Shown piece by piece: positions 47,942 through 57,231 of a stretch of DNA of 64,000 nucleotides. Source of the stretch: Candidatus Flexicrinis affinis. Lineage in GTDB: Bacteria > Chloroflexota > Anaerolineae > Aggregatilineales > Phototrophicaceae. The notes under the pieces are model-generated. The model was not told where the DNA came from. It saw only the letters and a program-made list of their open reading frames with translations, and searched no databases. The stretch spans positions 1,860,001 through 1,924,000 of the forward strand of contig JADJWE010000001.1 of the NCBI GenBank assembly GCA_016716525.1, given 5' to 3'. Within the stretch, counting starts at the first letter, position 1. The number at the start of each line of letters is the position of its first letter. A program made the translations under genes and the position numbers.

Positions 47942-48293
47942 ATGACCGAACTGAATTCCTTTGGCTCGGTGCTGACGTTCGCCATTGAGCTTGAGGCTAG
48001 ACTGGTCGACGTGTACGCGGCGGCAGGCAAACCAGACTGGGCCGCAGCGAGCGAGAAGCGCAAGCAGAAAGCTTGAGCGGGTCCGGCGAGAAAACGTCGT
48101 CGAGATCACGCTCGAGCCGATCGAGGGACTGAACGCGGCAGACTACACACTGCCGTCGGGCGCGTCCCCGTCCCAAGTCGCCACCATTGCCGCGCGCTTC
48201 TACGGAGATGTCGCCCCGAAGATCAACGTTCGGTCTGCGGCACGTTCGCTTGAACAGACCGGCAAGCAGCACGCAGAGTACGCCGCGTCCTAG
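47942..48293 (+). pseudogene. Frameshifted small gene directly after mmsA
   Basis: An ATG directly after the mmsA stop opens a frame (MTELNSFGSVLTFAIELEA) that ends after 44 codons at 48076. The +1 frame then continues as LERVRRENVVEITLEPIEG to 48293. Removing one A from the AAA before GCTTGAG (near 48065-48072) joins both into one plausible protein of 116 residues with a helical start like ferritin-like proteins. So this is a recent frameshift, a sequencing error or, less likely, programmed shifting. Function unknown. A strong terminator follows. Confidence 0.6.
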
Positions 48294-48307
48294 CTCTACT
48301 CCTCACT

Positions 48308-48337
48308 CCGGCCGCCTGATTGACTCGAGGCGGCCGG
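48308..48337 (+). terminator. Intrinsic terminator after the mmsA unit
   Basis: Perfect 10-base GC arms (48308-48317, 48328-48337), 10-base loop, followed by a T-rich stretch (TTTCTTCGTGTTTG). Confidence 0.75.
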
Positions 48338-48355
48338 TGACTTTCTTCGTGTTTG

Positions 48356-48384
48356 TTGCAAATCGTATTCCGCAGGAGTATTTT
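48356..48384 (+). promoter_or_regulatory. Candidate promoter of the polyamine operon
   Basis: TTGCAA (48356-48361), 17-base spacer, TATTTT (48379-48384), about 50 bases before the binding-protein ATG. Confidence 0.5.
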
Positions 48385-48434
48385 CTACGCATCCGCACGC
48401 ATTTTTAGGTGTGTGGCATCCGAGGAGATATACC

Positions 48435-49595
48435 ATGAAGAAGTTCTTGCTTTTAGTCGTGGTGGCGGCGTTGTTCGTTATGGCGCCTGCCGCTTTCGCA
48501 CAGATGACTGAGGTTGGCCCCGGCGAGGGTCAGGTCGACATTATTGCGTGGCCGGGTTATATCGAGCGTGGCGAGACCGATCCCGCGTTCGACTGGGTAA
48601 CCGGCTTTGAAGAGCAGACGGGCTGCATGGTCAACATCAAGACGGCAGCGACGTCGGACGAGATGGTCGCGCTGATGAACGAGGGCGTATTTGATCTCGT
48701 GACGGCCTCTGGCGACGCCAGCTTGCGCCTGATCGCAGGCGAGCGCGTCCAGCCGATCAACACAGATCTCGTCCCGAGCTGGAGTGCGGTCGACGAGCGC
48801 CTGCAGAATGCCCCGTGGTTCACGGTCGATGGCGTACATTACGGCGTTCCGTACCAGTGGGGCTCGAATGTACTGGCGTACAATACCGAAGTCTTCGGCG
48901 ACGTCGTGCCGGATAGCTGGTCGGTGGTCTTCGAAGAGCAGACTCTGCCTGACGGCGAATCGAATGCCGGCCGCGTTCAGGCGTATGACGGCCCGATCTA
49001 CATCGCGGACGCCGCCCTGTACCTGATGTACCACAACCCCGAACTGGGAATCACCGACCCGTACAGCCTTGACCGCGACCAGTTCAACGCCGTGCTTGAC
49101 CTGCTGCGCCAACAGCGCGCGCTGGTCGGCCGTTACTGGCACGACGCGTTCATCCAGATTGACGACTTCACCAACGAAGGCGTCGCGGCGAGCAGCACGT
49201 GGCCGTTCCAGGTAAATCTGCTCGTTGCCGGCGGCGCTCCGATCGCCAGCACTGTCCCAGTCGAAGGCGCGACGGGCTGGGCGGACACGACCATGATGCA
49301 TGTGAACGCGCCGCACCCCAACTGCGCGTACATGTGGCTCGAGTGGTCGATCAATCCCAAGCTGCAAGGCGATCTGGCATTCTGGTTCGGCAGCGTTCCA
49401 GTGAATTTGTCGGCCTGCGAGGGCAACGAACTGCTGGGTGACGAGGGCTGTTCCACCAACGGGTTGGACAACTTCGAGCGCATCAGTTTCTGGCGCACGC
49501 CGACCGCAGCCTGCCAGGATGGCCGCACCGACGTGCAGTGCGTGCCCTACTACGAGTGGGTCACGAGCTACATCGCCGTTATTGGCGGGCGTTAG
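48435..49595 (+). CDS. potD: Spermidine/putrescine ABC transporter substrate-binding protein
   Basis: 386 residues. Signal peptide (MKKFLLLVVVAALFVMAPAAFA) then a type II binding fold of the PotD/PotF group: IIAWPGYIERG, FEEQTGCMVNIKTAATSDEM, FDLVTASGDASLRL and YQWGSNVLAYN. It captures a polyamine or related amine at the outer face for PotABC. GAGGAGATATACC gives a strong ribosome site. A hairpin at 49627-49655 separates it from the rest of the operon, consistent with higher expression of the binding protein. Sequence cannot tell putrescine from spermidine. Confidence 0.9.
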   Translation: MKKFLLLVVVAALFVMAPAAFAQMTEVGPGEGQVDIIAWPGYIERGETDPAFDWVTGFEEQTGCMVNIKTAATSDEMVALMNEGVFDLVTASGDASLRLIAGERVQPINTDLVPSWSAVDERLQNAPWFTVDGVHYGVPYQWGSNVLAYNTEVFGDVVPDSWSVVFEEQTLPDGESNAGRVQAYDGPIYIADAALYLMYHNPELGITDPYSLDRDQFNAVLDLLRQQRALVGRYWHDAFIQIDDFTNEGVAASSTWPFQVNLLVAGGAPIASTVPVEGATGWADTTMMHVNAPHPNCAYMWLEWSINPKLQGDLAFWFGSVPVNLSACEGNELLGDEGCSTNGLDNFERISFWRTPTAACQDGRTDVQCVPYYEWVTSYIAVIGGR

Positions 49596-49626
49596 CTTGC
49601 AGCGCCGTTTCGTGTGATAGTTTCGG

Positions 49627-49655
49627 AGGATGCCCGGTCGCGTGCCGGGCATCCT
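49627..49655 (+). terminator. Attenuator-like hairpin after the binding-protein gene
   Basis: 11-base perfect arms (49627-49637, 49645-49655), 7-base loop, followed by TTTGGTTATT. Placed inside the operon between potD and the aldehyde dehydrogenase gene. Confidence 0.7.
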
Positions 49656-49700
49656 TTGGTTATTGATTCCCTCTAACTGACAGCCTTTTGGGAGCAAACG

Positions 49701-51146
49701 ATGACGGATTTCAAGCTGTGGATTGACGGGCGCTGGCAGGACGCGGCCGACGGCGCACGCCGGGACATTGAAGACCCGGCATCGGGCAAGACGATTGCGA
49801 CCGTCTCGGAAGCGGGTCGCGCAGATGTCGACCGTGCCGTACAGGCCGCGCACAACGCATTCTACGACGGGCGCTGGTCGAAGCTGATGCCAAAGGAACG
49901 GTCGCTTGCGCTGTTCCGCCTCGGAGACTTGCTGGCGAACCATGCCGAGCAATTCGCTCGCGTAGAATCGGACAACACGGGCAAACCATACGAGTTTGTC
50001 AGCATCGGCGCCGACCTGCCGTTTGCTGTCGACAACCTGCGCTTCTTCTCCGCCGCAGCGCGCGACACGCACGGCTACACGGCAGGCGAGTACCTTGCGG
50101 GCTACACGTCGATCTACCGCCGCGAGCCGGTGGGTGTCGTCGGCCAAATCGCGCCGTGGAATTACCCGTTGATGATGGCCATCTGGAAGATTGGGCCGGC
50201 ACTGGCAGCAGGCTGCACGGTCGTGCTCAAACCCGCGCCGACGACCCCGCTCACGTCGCTCATGCTGGCCGAACTGACCAAAGAAGCCGGAATCCCTGAC
50301 GGCGTGATCAATGTCGTCAGTGGGGGCAACGACGCGGGTCAAGCCATCGTGGAGCATCCGCTGGTGCGCATGGTCAGCCTGACCGGATCGACCGCCACCG
50401 GCAAGAAGATCATGAAAACCGCCGCGGACACACTCAAGCGCGTGCACTTGGAACTGGGCGGCAAAGCCCCGTTTATCGTGTTTGACGACGCAGATCTCGA
50501 AGCCGCGGTCGGCAACGCCTCGATCATGAGCACGTTTAACACCGGTCAAGACTGCACCGCCGCCACCCGTTTCTACGTGCAGCGCAGCCAGATGAACAAC
50601 GCCGTCGAGGCGCTGGTCGAAGCCATGCGCGGCATCAAGGTCGGGTCGCAGTACGAAGAGGGCGTGCAGATGGGGCCGCTGATCAGCGCGACCCAGCGCG
50701 ACCGGGTCGCCGGATTTATCGAACGTGCCAAGGCCAGCGGGGCGAAAGTGCTGACTGGTGGCGGTGTTCCGGCCGGTCGTGAGACCGGCTACTACTTCGA
50801 ACCGACCGTGATCGTCGACGCCGATCAGAAGTCCGAGATCATCCAACAGGAAGTGTTCGGGCCGGTGCTGACCGTCAGCCCGTTCGATGGAGATGACGAC
50901 GCCGTGGCGTTCGGCAACGATGTCGCGTACGGCTTGGCCGCGTCGCTGTGGACGAAAGATGTCGGCCGCGCCATGCGCATTGCGGCGGACCTCGAATTCG
51001 GCACGATCTGGATCAACGACCACATCCCGCTTACCAGCGAGACGCCGCACGGCGGGTTCAAGCAGTCCGGTTTCGGAAAAGACCTGTCTGCCGAAGCGGT
51101 ATCCGACTACAAAGTCACCAAACACGTGATGGTCAAGAACGCATGA
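49701..51146 (+). CDS. Aminoaldehyde dehydrogenase (gamma-aminobutyraldehyde/betaine-aldehyde type)
   Basis: 481 residues. Glu251 in [11 protein letters not shown] and Cys285 in [11 protein letters not shown] are intact; [12 protein letters not shown] and the C-terminal [13 protein letters not shown] match the aminobutyraldehyde/betaine-aldehyde group (PatD/PuuC-like). It would oxidise 4-aminobutyraldehyde from putrescine to GABA in the cytoplasm. Lodged between potD and potA; its stop overlaps the potA ATG as ATGA. GGGAG lies before the start. Together with the upstream aminotransferase it gives a putrescine-GABA-succinate route, though a putrescine oxidase or aminotransferase was not identified for the first step. 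Confidence 0.9.
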   Translation: MTDFKLWIDGRWQDAADGARRDIEDPASGKTIATVSEAGRADVDRAVQAAHNAFYDGRWSKLMPKERSLALFRLGDLLANHAEQFARVESDNTGKPYEFVSIGADLPFAVDNLRFFSAAARDTHGYTAGEYLAGYTSIYRREPVGVVGQIAPWNYPLMMAIWKIGPALAAGCTVVLKPAPTTPLTSLMLAELTKEAGIPDGVINVVSGGNDAGQAIVEHPLVRMVSLTGSTATGKKIMKTAADTLKRVHLELGGKAPFIVFDDADLEAAVGNASIMSTFNTGQDCTAATRFYVQRSQMNNAVEALVEAMRGIKVGSQYEEGVQMGPLISATQRDRVAGFIERAKASGAKVLTGGGVPAGRETGYYFEPTVIVDADQKSEIIQQEVFGPVLTVSPFDGDDDAVAFGNDVAYGLAASLWTKDVGRAMRIAADLEFGTIWINDHIPLTSETPHGGFKQSGFGKDLSAEAVSDYKVTKHVMVKNA

Positions 51147-52201
51147 GCACGACATCCCGGTCGGGCGCCGAGGTCGCTGTCGCGCTAAAGGGCGTGAGCA
51201 AGCACTTCGGCGCCGTCAAAGCCCTCGACCACATCGACCTAGAGATCTTCGACGGCGAGTTCTTCTCGATGCTCGGCCCGTCCGGGAGCGGCAAGACGAC
51301 CAGCTTGCGGATCGTCGCCGGCTTCGAACAGCCGACCGCCGGCTACGTGACGCTGTACGGGCGCGACGTGACCTCGGTGCCGCCGTTCGACCGCGACGTC
51401 AACACCGTGTTTCAAGACTATGCGCTCTTTCCGCACATGACGGTCGAGCAGAACGTTGGCTACGGGCTGATGATTCGCAAGATCGACAAGCGCGAGATCA
51501 AGCGCCGCGTGGGCGAAATGCTCGAGATGGTGCGCCTGCCGGGTACGCAGGCGCGCAGACCATCGCAGCTTTCTGGCGGGCAGCGCCAGCGCATCGCCCT
51601 TGCCCGAGCCTTGATCAACCATCCGCGCGTGCTGCTGCTGGACGAGCCGTTGGGGGCGCTCGACCTCAAGCTGCGCCAGCAGATGCAGATTGAGCTCAAG
51701 GCGATTCAGCGCGAAGTCGGCATCACGTTCATCTTCGTGACGCACGATCAAGAAGAGGCGCTGACGATGAGCGACCGCCTTGCGGTCTTCAACCACGGTC
51801 GCATCGAGCAGATCGGGACGCCGGCGGACGTCTACGAGCGCCCGCTGACGGCGTTCGTCGCCGGGTTCGTCGGCACGACCAACATCCTCACCGACAGCGT
51901 GGCACAGCGCCTCTCCGGACATCCCGCCGCGCTGAGCATCCGGCCGGAGAAGATCAGGCTGCTGCCGCAGGGCACGACGCCCGGACCCGACCAGGTTGGC
52001 GCATCCGGCACGGTGCGGGACGTGATTTACATCGGGATGACGACGCGGTACATCGTCGTGCTAGACGGCGGCGGTGAACTCGAGGTCGTCTCGCAGAACC
52101 TCGACACGCATGCCGAAGAGGTGTTTGCCGCGCGCGGGACGTCGATTATCGCCGTGTGGCACAGGTCGGCGATGCGCGAGCTTCTGCCGGCGGAGGCGTA
52201 A
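51143..52201 (+). CDS. potA: Polyamine ABC transporter ATP-binding protein
   Basis: 352 residues. Walker [11 protein letters not shown]-loop FQDYALFP, signature [14 protein letters not shown], Walker [14 protein letters not shown]-loop VTHDQEEA; a C-terminal TOBE domain begins near 275 ([10 protein letters not shown]). These are typical of PotA. The start is the ATG at 51143, overlapping the previous stop; an upstream extension to 50948 lies inside the dehydrogenase and is not homologous. Powers amine uptake with PotB and PotC. Confidence 0.94.
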   Translation: MSTTSRSGAEVAVALKGVSKHFGAVKALDHIDLEIFDGEFFSMLGPSGSGKTTSLRIVAGFEQPTAGYVTLYGRDVTSVPPFDRDVNTVFQDYALFPHMTVEQNVGYGLMIRKIDKREIKRRVGEMLEMVRLPGTQARRPSQLSGGQRQRIALARALINHPRVLLLDEPLGALDLKLRQQMQIELKAIQREVGITFIFVTHDQEEALTMSDRLAVFNHGRIEQIGTPADVYERPLTAFVAGFVGTTNILTDSVAQRLSGHPAALSIRPEKIRLLPQGTTPGPDQVGASGTVRDVIYIGMTTRYIVVLDGGGELEVVSQNLDTHAEEVFAARGTSIIAVWHRSAMRELLPAEA

Positions 52202-52202
52202 C

Positions 52203-53156
52203 ATGTCGGCAGTCACGTTCGAAGGACAGATTCCTCAGCCGCCGCAGTCCCCGCTGCGCCGCGTGAGCGCGTGGTTCTTCCGGCATCCGACCCTTGCCCT
52301 GCTCGCCCTGCTGGCAGTGCCGATGGCGTGGATGGTGGTCGTCTATCTCGGCTCGCTGTCGGCGCTTCTGGCCCAGAGCTTCTTCAGGCTGGACGGATTC
52401 ACCGGTCGGATCATCCGCGAATTCGGTCTCTCGACCTACGAGCAGTTGTTTACCGCGGCGAACATCGACATCGTCGTCCGCACAACCGTCATGGCCGCAG
52501 CGGTCACGGTGGCCGGCGCGCTGATCGCGTTTCCGTTGGCGTATTACACCGCGCGGTTTGCGCCGCCGCGGCTCAAGACCTTCCTGTATCTCGCCGTGCT
52601 GCTGCCGCTGTGGTCGAGCTATCTCGTCCGCGTGTACACGTGGAAGATCATCCTCGCGCAGGAAGGCATCATCACGTGGGTGTTCGAGGCACTCGGCCTC
52701 AGAGGTGTACTGGACGGGATCCTCGCCATACCGGGCATCGGCGGGTCTTCGCTGTCCTTCAGCTACCTCGGCATGTTCCTCGTCTTCGTGTACATCTGGC
52801 TTCCCTACATGGTACTGCCGATCATGACGGCGCTTGAGCGGGTGCCGAACTCGCTGGTCGAGGCGTCGAGCGACCTCGGCGCACGGCCGCGCTACACGTT
52901 CCGCCGGATTATCCTGCCGTTGGCGTTCCCCGGTGTCGTCGCCGGGAGCATCTTCACGTTCTCGCTGACCCTCGGCGACTACATCATTCCGCAGGTGATC
53001 GGCAACAGCAGCTTCTTCATCGGTCAAGTCGTGTACGCGCAGCAGGGTACGGCAGGGAACATCCCGCTGGCCGCCGCGTTCACGGTCGTGCCGGTGGTCA
53101 TCATGCTGTCGTATCTGCTGCTCGCGCGCCGCTTGGGGGCCTTCGATGCACTCTAG
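52203..53156 (+). CDS. potB: Polyamine ABC transporter permease, PotB type
   Basis: 317 residues with six membrane helices and the EAA loop [43 protein letters not shown] is a typical PotB/PotH segment. Starts one base after the potA stop; ATG at 52203 precedes the anchor. Its last 11 bases overlap the potC start. Confidence 0.93.
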   Translation: MSAVTFEGQIPQPPQSPLRRVSAWFFRHPTLALLALLAVPMAWMVVVYLGSLSALLAQSFFRLDGFTGRIIREFGLSTYEQLFTAANIDIVVRTTVMAAAVTVAGALIAFPLAYYTARFAPPRLKTFLYLAVLLPLWSSYLVRVYTWKIILAQEGIITWVFEALGLRGVLDGILAIPGIGGSSLSFSYLGMFLVFVYIWLPYMVLPIMTALERVPNSLVEASSDLGARPRYTFRRIILPLAFPGVVAGSIFTFSLTLGDYIIPQVIGNSSFFIGQVVYAQQGTAGNIPLAAAFTVVPVVIMLSYLLLARRLGAFDAL

Positions 53157-53937
53157 TACGCGTGCTGGCTGGGGGGTCAAGCTCGGCGCCGTCGGCGCGT
53201 TCGTGTTCCTGCACTTCCCGCTGTTGATCATCATCCTCTACGCATTTACGACCGAGGAAGCGTCGTTCCGCTTCCCGCCGCCCGGCCTCACCACGCAGTG
53301 GATCGGCGAGCTGTTCAACCGCGACGACTTCTGGCGCGCGCTGGGGCTGTCATTGCAGGTCGCCGTGATTGCGACGCTGCTGGCGCTTATCCTCGGGACG
53401 CTGATCGCGTTGGCGCTGGCCCGGGCAAACTTCTTCGGCCGCGATTCGATCTCGCTGCTGGTGATTCTGCCGATTGCCCTGCCCGGTATCGTGTCTGGCA
53501 TCGCGCTGCGCAGCGCCGTCAGCATTCTCGGCGTGCCGTTCAGTACGTGGACGATCATCCTCGGTCATGCAACGTTCTGTATCGTGACGGTTTACAACAA
53601 CACCGTTGCACGGCTGAGGCGCACGGCACACTCGCAAGTCGAGGCGTCTATGGACCTCGGCGCGTCGTCATTCCAGACGTTCCGCTATATCATCCTGCCG
53701 AATATCGCGACGGCGCTGGTCGCCGGGGGCATGTTGGCGTTTGCACTGTCGTTTGACGAGGTCATCGTGACCACGTTCACAGCAGGCAACCAGCAGACGC
53801 TTCCGATCTGGATCTTCAGCCAGCTCACGCGCCCGCGCGACCGCCCGGTGACCAACGTCGCTGCGTTGTTTGTGATCGCCGTGACGTTCATCCCGATTAT
53901 CCTAGCCCATCGGCTCACTCGCGATCAGCGCGATTAG
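53146..53937 (+). CDS. potC: Polyamine ABC transporter permease, PotC type
   Basis: 263 residues, six helices, EAA loop [23 protein letters not shown], and the [15 protein letters not shown] segment characteristic of PotC/PotI (here [15 protein letters not shown]). Its start overlaps potB by 11 bases, so the two permeases are made together. Last gene of the operon; no clear terminator follows. Confidence 0.93.
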   Translation: MHSSTRAGWGVKLGAVGAFVFLHFPLLIIILYAFTTEEASFRFPPPGLTTQWIGELFNRDDFWRALGLSLQVAVIATLLALILGTLIALALARANFFGRDSISLLVILPIALPGIVSGIALRSAVSILGVPFSTWTIILGHATFCIVTVYNNTVARLRRTAHSQVEASMDLGASSFQTFRYIILPNIATALVAGGMLAFALSFDEVIVTTFTAGNQQTLPIWIFSQLTRPRDRPVTNVAALFVIAVTFIPIILAHRLTRDQRD

Positions 53938-54025
53938 AACCGCAAACGCGGCCTGCGATGGGCTAGCGGCCTGCCTATAACCTGACTATACTTGGCGCGT
54001 TTGCCGGCCAAATATCGGGTCTCTC

Positions 54026-54661
54026 ATGCCAAATCCCAAGCTGTTGGTGCTGCTTATCGTCGCGGCAGGAATGCTCATCGCGTGCGGATCGCCCGCCCCT
54101 GCTGCTGGAAACACGCCAGTCGCCCCTGAGATTACGGCGGAGCCATCGCCGGAAGTCACGGCGGAGCCTAGCAACGATCTGCTTCCCATCGTCTACGATC
54201 AGTCTACGCCGTCCCAGCCCGGGTGGCGACTGCGTCACCCGGACGGCTGGCAGGTGATCGTGGCCGATCCGAACAACATCTTCCTCTACAGCACCCCCAG
54301 CGCCGGCGAGAACCTGTTCGGTCAAGGGCTGCAGGCTGGCGAAGTCGTGTTCCAGATCACGCTCGACATCCCCACCCCGCCGGTCGGTACTGCCGCGGAT
54401 CACCACAGCAGACTCGTGCGCGCGATCCCCGATACGACGATGGGCGCTCCCGCGGCAACAGTCATCAATGCGCTCGAGGGCGTCGCCTCCGAAGGCACCA
54501 GCGAACGCTACGGGTTCACTGTGTACGCATCGACGCGCCCCTACTTCTCTTCGACCTTTATCGACCTTCTCACGTACGTGCGTACCGACGAGGTCGATCG
54601 GTATCAGCCGCTGATCGAGGCTATTGTGAATTCGATCGAGTATGTGCTTGCCACGGAGTAG
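54026..54661 (+). CDS. Secreted lipoprotein of unknown function
   Basis: 211 residues. The lipobox LIAC (Cys20) after a hydrophobic segment marks a lipoprotein anchored outside. A Pro/Glu-rich spacer (about 22-55) precedes a beta-rich domain that opens RLRHPDGWQVIVADPNNIFLYST, a style also seen in the secreted protein at 58380-59780 (SIPVPLGYVFAQLGP). A -10-like TATACT at 53987-53992 lies in the short gap after potC. No family was recognised; a role as a surface protein is inferred only from export. Confidence 0.7.
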   Translation: MPNPKLLVLLIVAAGMLIACGSPAPAAGNTPVAPEITAEPSPEVTAEPSNDLLPIVYDQSTPSQPGWRLRHPDGWQVIVADPNNIFLYSTPSAGENLFGQGLQAGEVVFQITLDIPTPPVGTAADHHSRLVRAIPDTTMGAPAATVINALEGVASEGTSERYGFTVYASTRPYFSSTFIDLLTYVRTDEVDRYQPLIEAIVNSIEYVLATE

Positions 54662-54667
54662 GCATTC

Positions 54668-55417
54668 ATGACACCGGTTCGCGTCACCGTTTGGAACGAG
54701 TTTCGCCACGAACGTCGGTCTCCGCATGTTCAGTCCATTTATCCGAACGGACTGCATCAACCGATTATCGATCACCTTAACGGCGCGGGCTTCTCGGCCC
54801 GTGCCGCCCTATTGGACGATCCAGAGCACGGCCTGACCGACGACGTACTCGCCAGTACCGACGTGCTGACGTGGTGGGGCCACATGGCTCATGGCGACGT
54901 CAGCGATGCCGTGGTCGACAAAGTGCAACAGCGCGTGCTGCAAGGTATGGGCTTGATTGTCCTCCACAGCGGCCACTACAGTAAGATTTTCAAGCGGCTG
55001 ATGGGGACGACCTGCTCGCTCAAATGGCGCGAGGCGCACGAGAAGGAACGCCATTGGATCGTCAACCCGGGCCATCCGATCGTCGACGGCTTGGGCGAGT
55101 ACATCGAAATCCCCGCGCACGAGATGTACGGCGAGTTCTTCGATGTCCCCGCGCCGGATGAGACTGTCTTCATCGCGTGGTACCCTGGCGGCGAGGTGTT
55201 CCGTAGCGGCTTGTGTTACTATCGCGGGCGCGGCAAAGTGTTCTACTTCAGCCCCGGCCACGAAACCTACCCGGTCTACTATCAGCCGGACGTGCTGCGC
55301 GTGATCGAGAACGCGGTGCGCTGGGCTGCGCCCTCGGGTTCGAGCTACCGCCTCGATGCGGTCAAGTCGGCCCCGATCGAGCCGATCGCCAGCGCCGAGC
55401 CCATCACCGGAGACTGA
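54668..55417 (+). CDS. ThuA-like (trehalose utilization) protein
   Basis: 249 residues of the class I glutamine amidotransferase-like ThuA fold: [51 protein letters not shown] and [14 protein letters not shown]. ThuA proteins accompany sugar dehydrogenases in catabolic operons; their reaction is poorly defined. It begins seven bases after the lipoprotein stop and precedes a Gfo/Idh oxidoreductase by five bases, forming a sugar module with the next two genes. Confidence 0.88.
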   Translation: MTPVRVTVWNEFRHERRSPHVQSIYPNGLHQPIIDHLNGAGFSARAALLDDPEHGLTDDVLASTDVLTWWGHMAHGDVSDAVVDKVQQRVLQGMGLIVLHSGHYSKIFKRLMGTTCSLKWREAHEKERHWIVNPGHPIVDGLGEYIEIPAHEMYGEFFDVPAPDETVFIAWYPGGEVFRSGLCYYRGRGKVFYFSPGHETYPVYYQPDVLRVIENAVRWAAPSGSSYRLDAVKSAPIEPIASAEPITGD

Positions 55418-55422
55418 CCGAC

Positions 55423-56490
55423 ATGACGACAACACTTAAGGTCGGAGTCATCGGCGTTGGCGGAATCGCTCATACGCACATGCCGGGTTGGGCGGCCTCG
55501 CCACACGCAGAAGTCGTGGCAGGCGCAGACGTCAGCCTCGAAGCCCTCGAAGCGTGGGGCGCCAAGTGGGACGTACGGCGGCTTACGCGCCTTCCGCAGG
55601 ACTTGATCACCGCGCCGGATATCGACATCATCGACATCTGTACGCCCAGCAATTTCCACGCCGAGCTGGCTATCGCTGCCCTAGACGCCGGCAAGCACGT
55701 CATCTGCGAGAAACCGCTGGCGCCGACACCGGCCGAGGTTCGCCGTATGATCGCCGCGCGCGACCGTTCGGGCAAGCTTTTGATGACCGCGCAGCACCAC
55801 CGTTATCAGCCGGCGGCTATCGCCCTCAAGGGCGAGGTCGACAAGGGCGTATTGGGCGACGTGTATCACGCGCGGGCGTGGTATCTGCGCCGCAACAATG
55901 TGCCGACCCGCCCGGGTTTCGTGCTCAAGGCGCAGTCCGGCGGAGGCGCCTGCATCGACATCGGCGTGCACGCGTTGGACACGGCGTTTTGGCTGATGGG
56001 CAGCCCGCAGCCGATCACTGTGAGCGGGATATCGCGCACGGAACTCTCGAAGCAGCCCGGCGCGTGGTCGCCGTGGGGCGGCGGAACGCCGGTTCCACCC
56101 GAGATGGATGTCGAAGAACTGGCCGCGGGGTTCGTCCGCTTCGCCAATGGCGCAACCATGATGATGGAGTTCTCGTGGGCGATGCACGGCCCGCACCATG
56201 AAGACTTGCAGGTGTGGCTGTACGGCACCAAAGGCGGCTGTCACTACCCGAAGGCGGAGATCTACACCAGCGGGTCGGATCCCAAACAGCAATACGATAT
56301 TGCCCTCAAGTACCTGCCTGCGCCGCTCGGCGCGCACGCGCTGGAGTGCATGGACTTCGCCGACGCGATCGTCAACGGTCGGCCATCGCCGGTACCGCCC
56401 GAGCACTCGCTGGCGATCATCACCATTCTCGACGCTGTGTATCAGTCGGCCGAATCCGGCCGCGAAATCCGAATGGACGGTAAAGCATGA
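55423..56490 (+). CDS. Gfo/Idh/MocA family oxidoreductase
   Basis: 355 residues. The N-terminal Rossmann domain (KVGVIGVGGIAHTHMPGW, then DIIDICTPSNFHAE and the ICEKPLAPT motif containing the conserved Lys) is joined to an alpha/beta substrate domain with GGGACIDIGVHALD. It reduces or oxidises a sugar or inositol with NAD(P). The start is the ATG at 55423; an upstream in-frame codon at 55213 lies inside thuA. Stop overlaps the isomerase ATG (ATGA). Substrate unknown. Confidence 0.92.
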   Translation: MTTTLKVGVIGVGGIAHTHMPGWAASPHAEVVAGADVSLEALEAWGAKWDVRRLTRLPQDLITAPDIDIIDICTPSNFHAELAIAALDAGKHVICEKPLAPTPAEVRRMIAARDRSGKLLMTAQHHRYQPAAIALKGEVDKGVLGDVYHARAWYLRRNNVPTRPGFVLKAQSGGGACIDIGVHALDTAFWLMGSPQPITVSGISRTELSKQPGAWSPWGGGTPVPPEMDVEELAAGFVRFANGATMMMEFSWAMHGPHHEDLQVWLYGTKGGCHYPKAEIYTSGSDPKQQYDIALKYLPAPLGAHALECMDFADAIVNGRPSPVPPEHSLAIITILDAVYQSAESGREIRMDGKA

Positions 56491-57215
56491 ACATCGGTGT
56501 GCAATTGTATTCGCTGCGCGATCAGCTTCAGAACGAGTTTAAGTCGACCATCGCCGCGATCGCAGAGGCCGGCGCTGAGGGCGTCGAGCCATGGGCAGGG
56601 CTGCCAATGCCGTTCGAGCAGGCGGCGGCGGTCTTTGCGCGCAGTGGGCTGGCCTGCCCCAGCATCCACCTGCCGCTGCTGGCCGGCGACGATCGCCAGC
56701 GCTGGCTCGATGCGTCGGCGGCGCTTGGCGTCAAGACGATCGTTGTTCCCGCAATCTCTCCGGATCAGTACACGTCGCTGGACGGCATCAAGCGCGCGGC
56801 GGACGACCTCAATCAATCCGCCGAGATCGCGCGCGCTGCGGGTTTCGGCTATGGGTATCACAACCACTGGTGGGAATTCCAGACAGTTCAGGGACGTCCC
56901 GCACTGTATCAGCTCGCCGAGATGACCGCGCCGGACATCATCTTCGAACTCGACCTGTACTGGGCGCAAGTGGGCGGGTTGGACCCGGCACAGGTCGTGC
57001 GCGATTTTGGTGCGCGCTCGCCCCTGCTGCACCTGAAAGACGGCCCCGCCGTGTCGAACGAACACGCGATGGTCGCTTGTGGCGAGGGCAACGTCGATCT
57101 GCCTGCCGCGATGGCGGCTTCAAGCGCACCTTGGGGCTTTGTCGAGCTTGATCGGTGCGATACGGATATGCTGGAGGCGGTCGTCGCCAGTTTGCGGTAC
57201 CTGCGTTCGATCTAG
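56487..57215 (+). CDS. Sugar phosphate isomerase/epimerase (xylose-isomerase-like TIM barrel)
   Basis: 242 residues. MNIGVQLYSLRDQL opens a TIM barrel of the AP endonuclease 2/IolE-like superfamily; GYHNHWWEF, FELDLYWAQ and LLHLKDGP hold the metal-binding residues. It would isomerise or epimerise the keto-sugar produced by the coupled Gfo/Idh enzyme, with which it shares an ATGA overlap. Exact sugar unknown. Confidence 0.9.
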   Translation: MNIGVQLYSLRDQLQNEFKSTIAAIAEAGAEGVEPWAGLPMPFEQAAAVFARSGLACPSIHLPLLAGDDRQRWLDASAALGVKTIVVPAISPDQYTSLDGIKRAADDLNQSAEIARAAGFGYGYHNHWWEFQTVQGRPALYQLAEMTAPDIIFELDLYWAQVGGLDPAQVVRDFGARSPLLHLKDGPAVSNEHAMVACGEGNVDLPAAMAASSAPWGFVELDRCDTDMLEAVVASLRYLRSI

Positions 57216-57231
57216 TTCATCGGGGAGGGGC

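Noticed and set aside
48453..51155. 900-codon open frame on the minus strand opposite potD and the aminoaldehyde dehydrogenase
   Set aside because: The plus strand encodes clear families with ribosome sites here; the antisense frame is Arg/His/Asp-rich, has no recognisable domain and results from high third-position GC.
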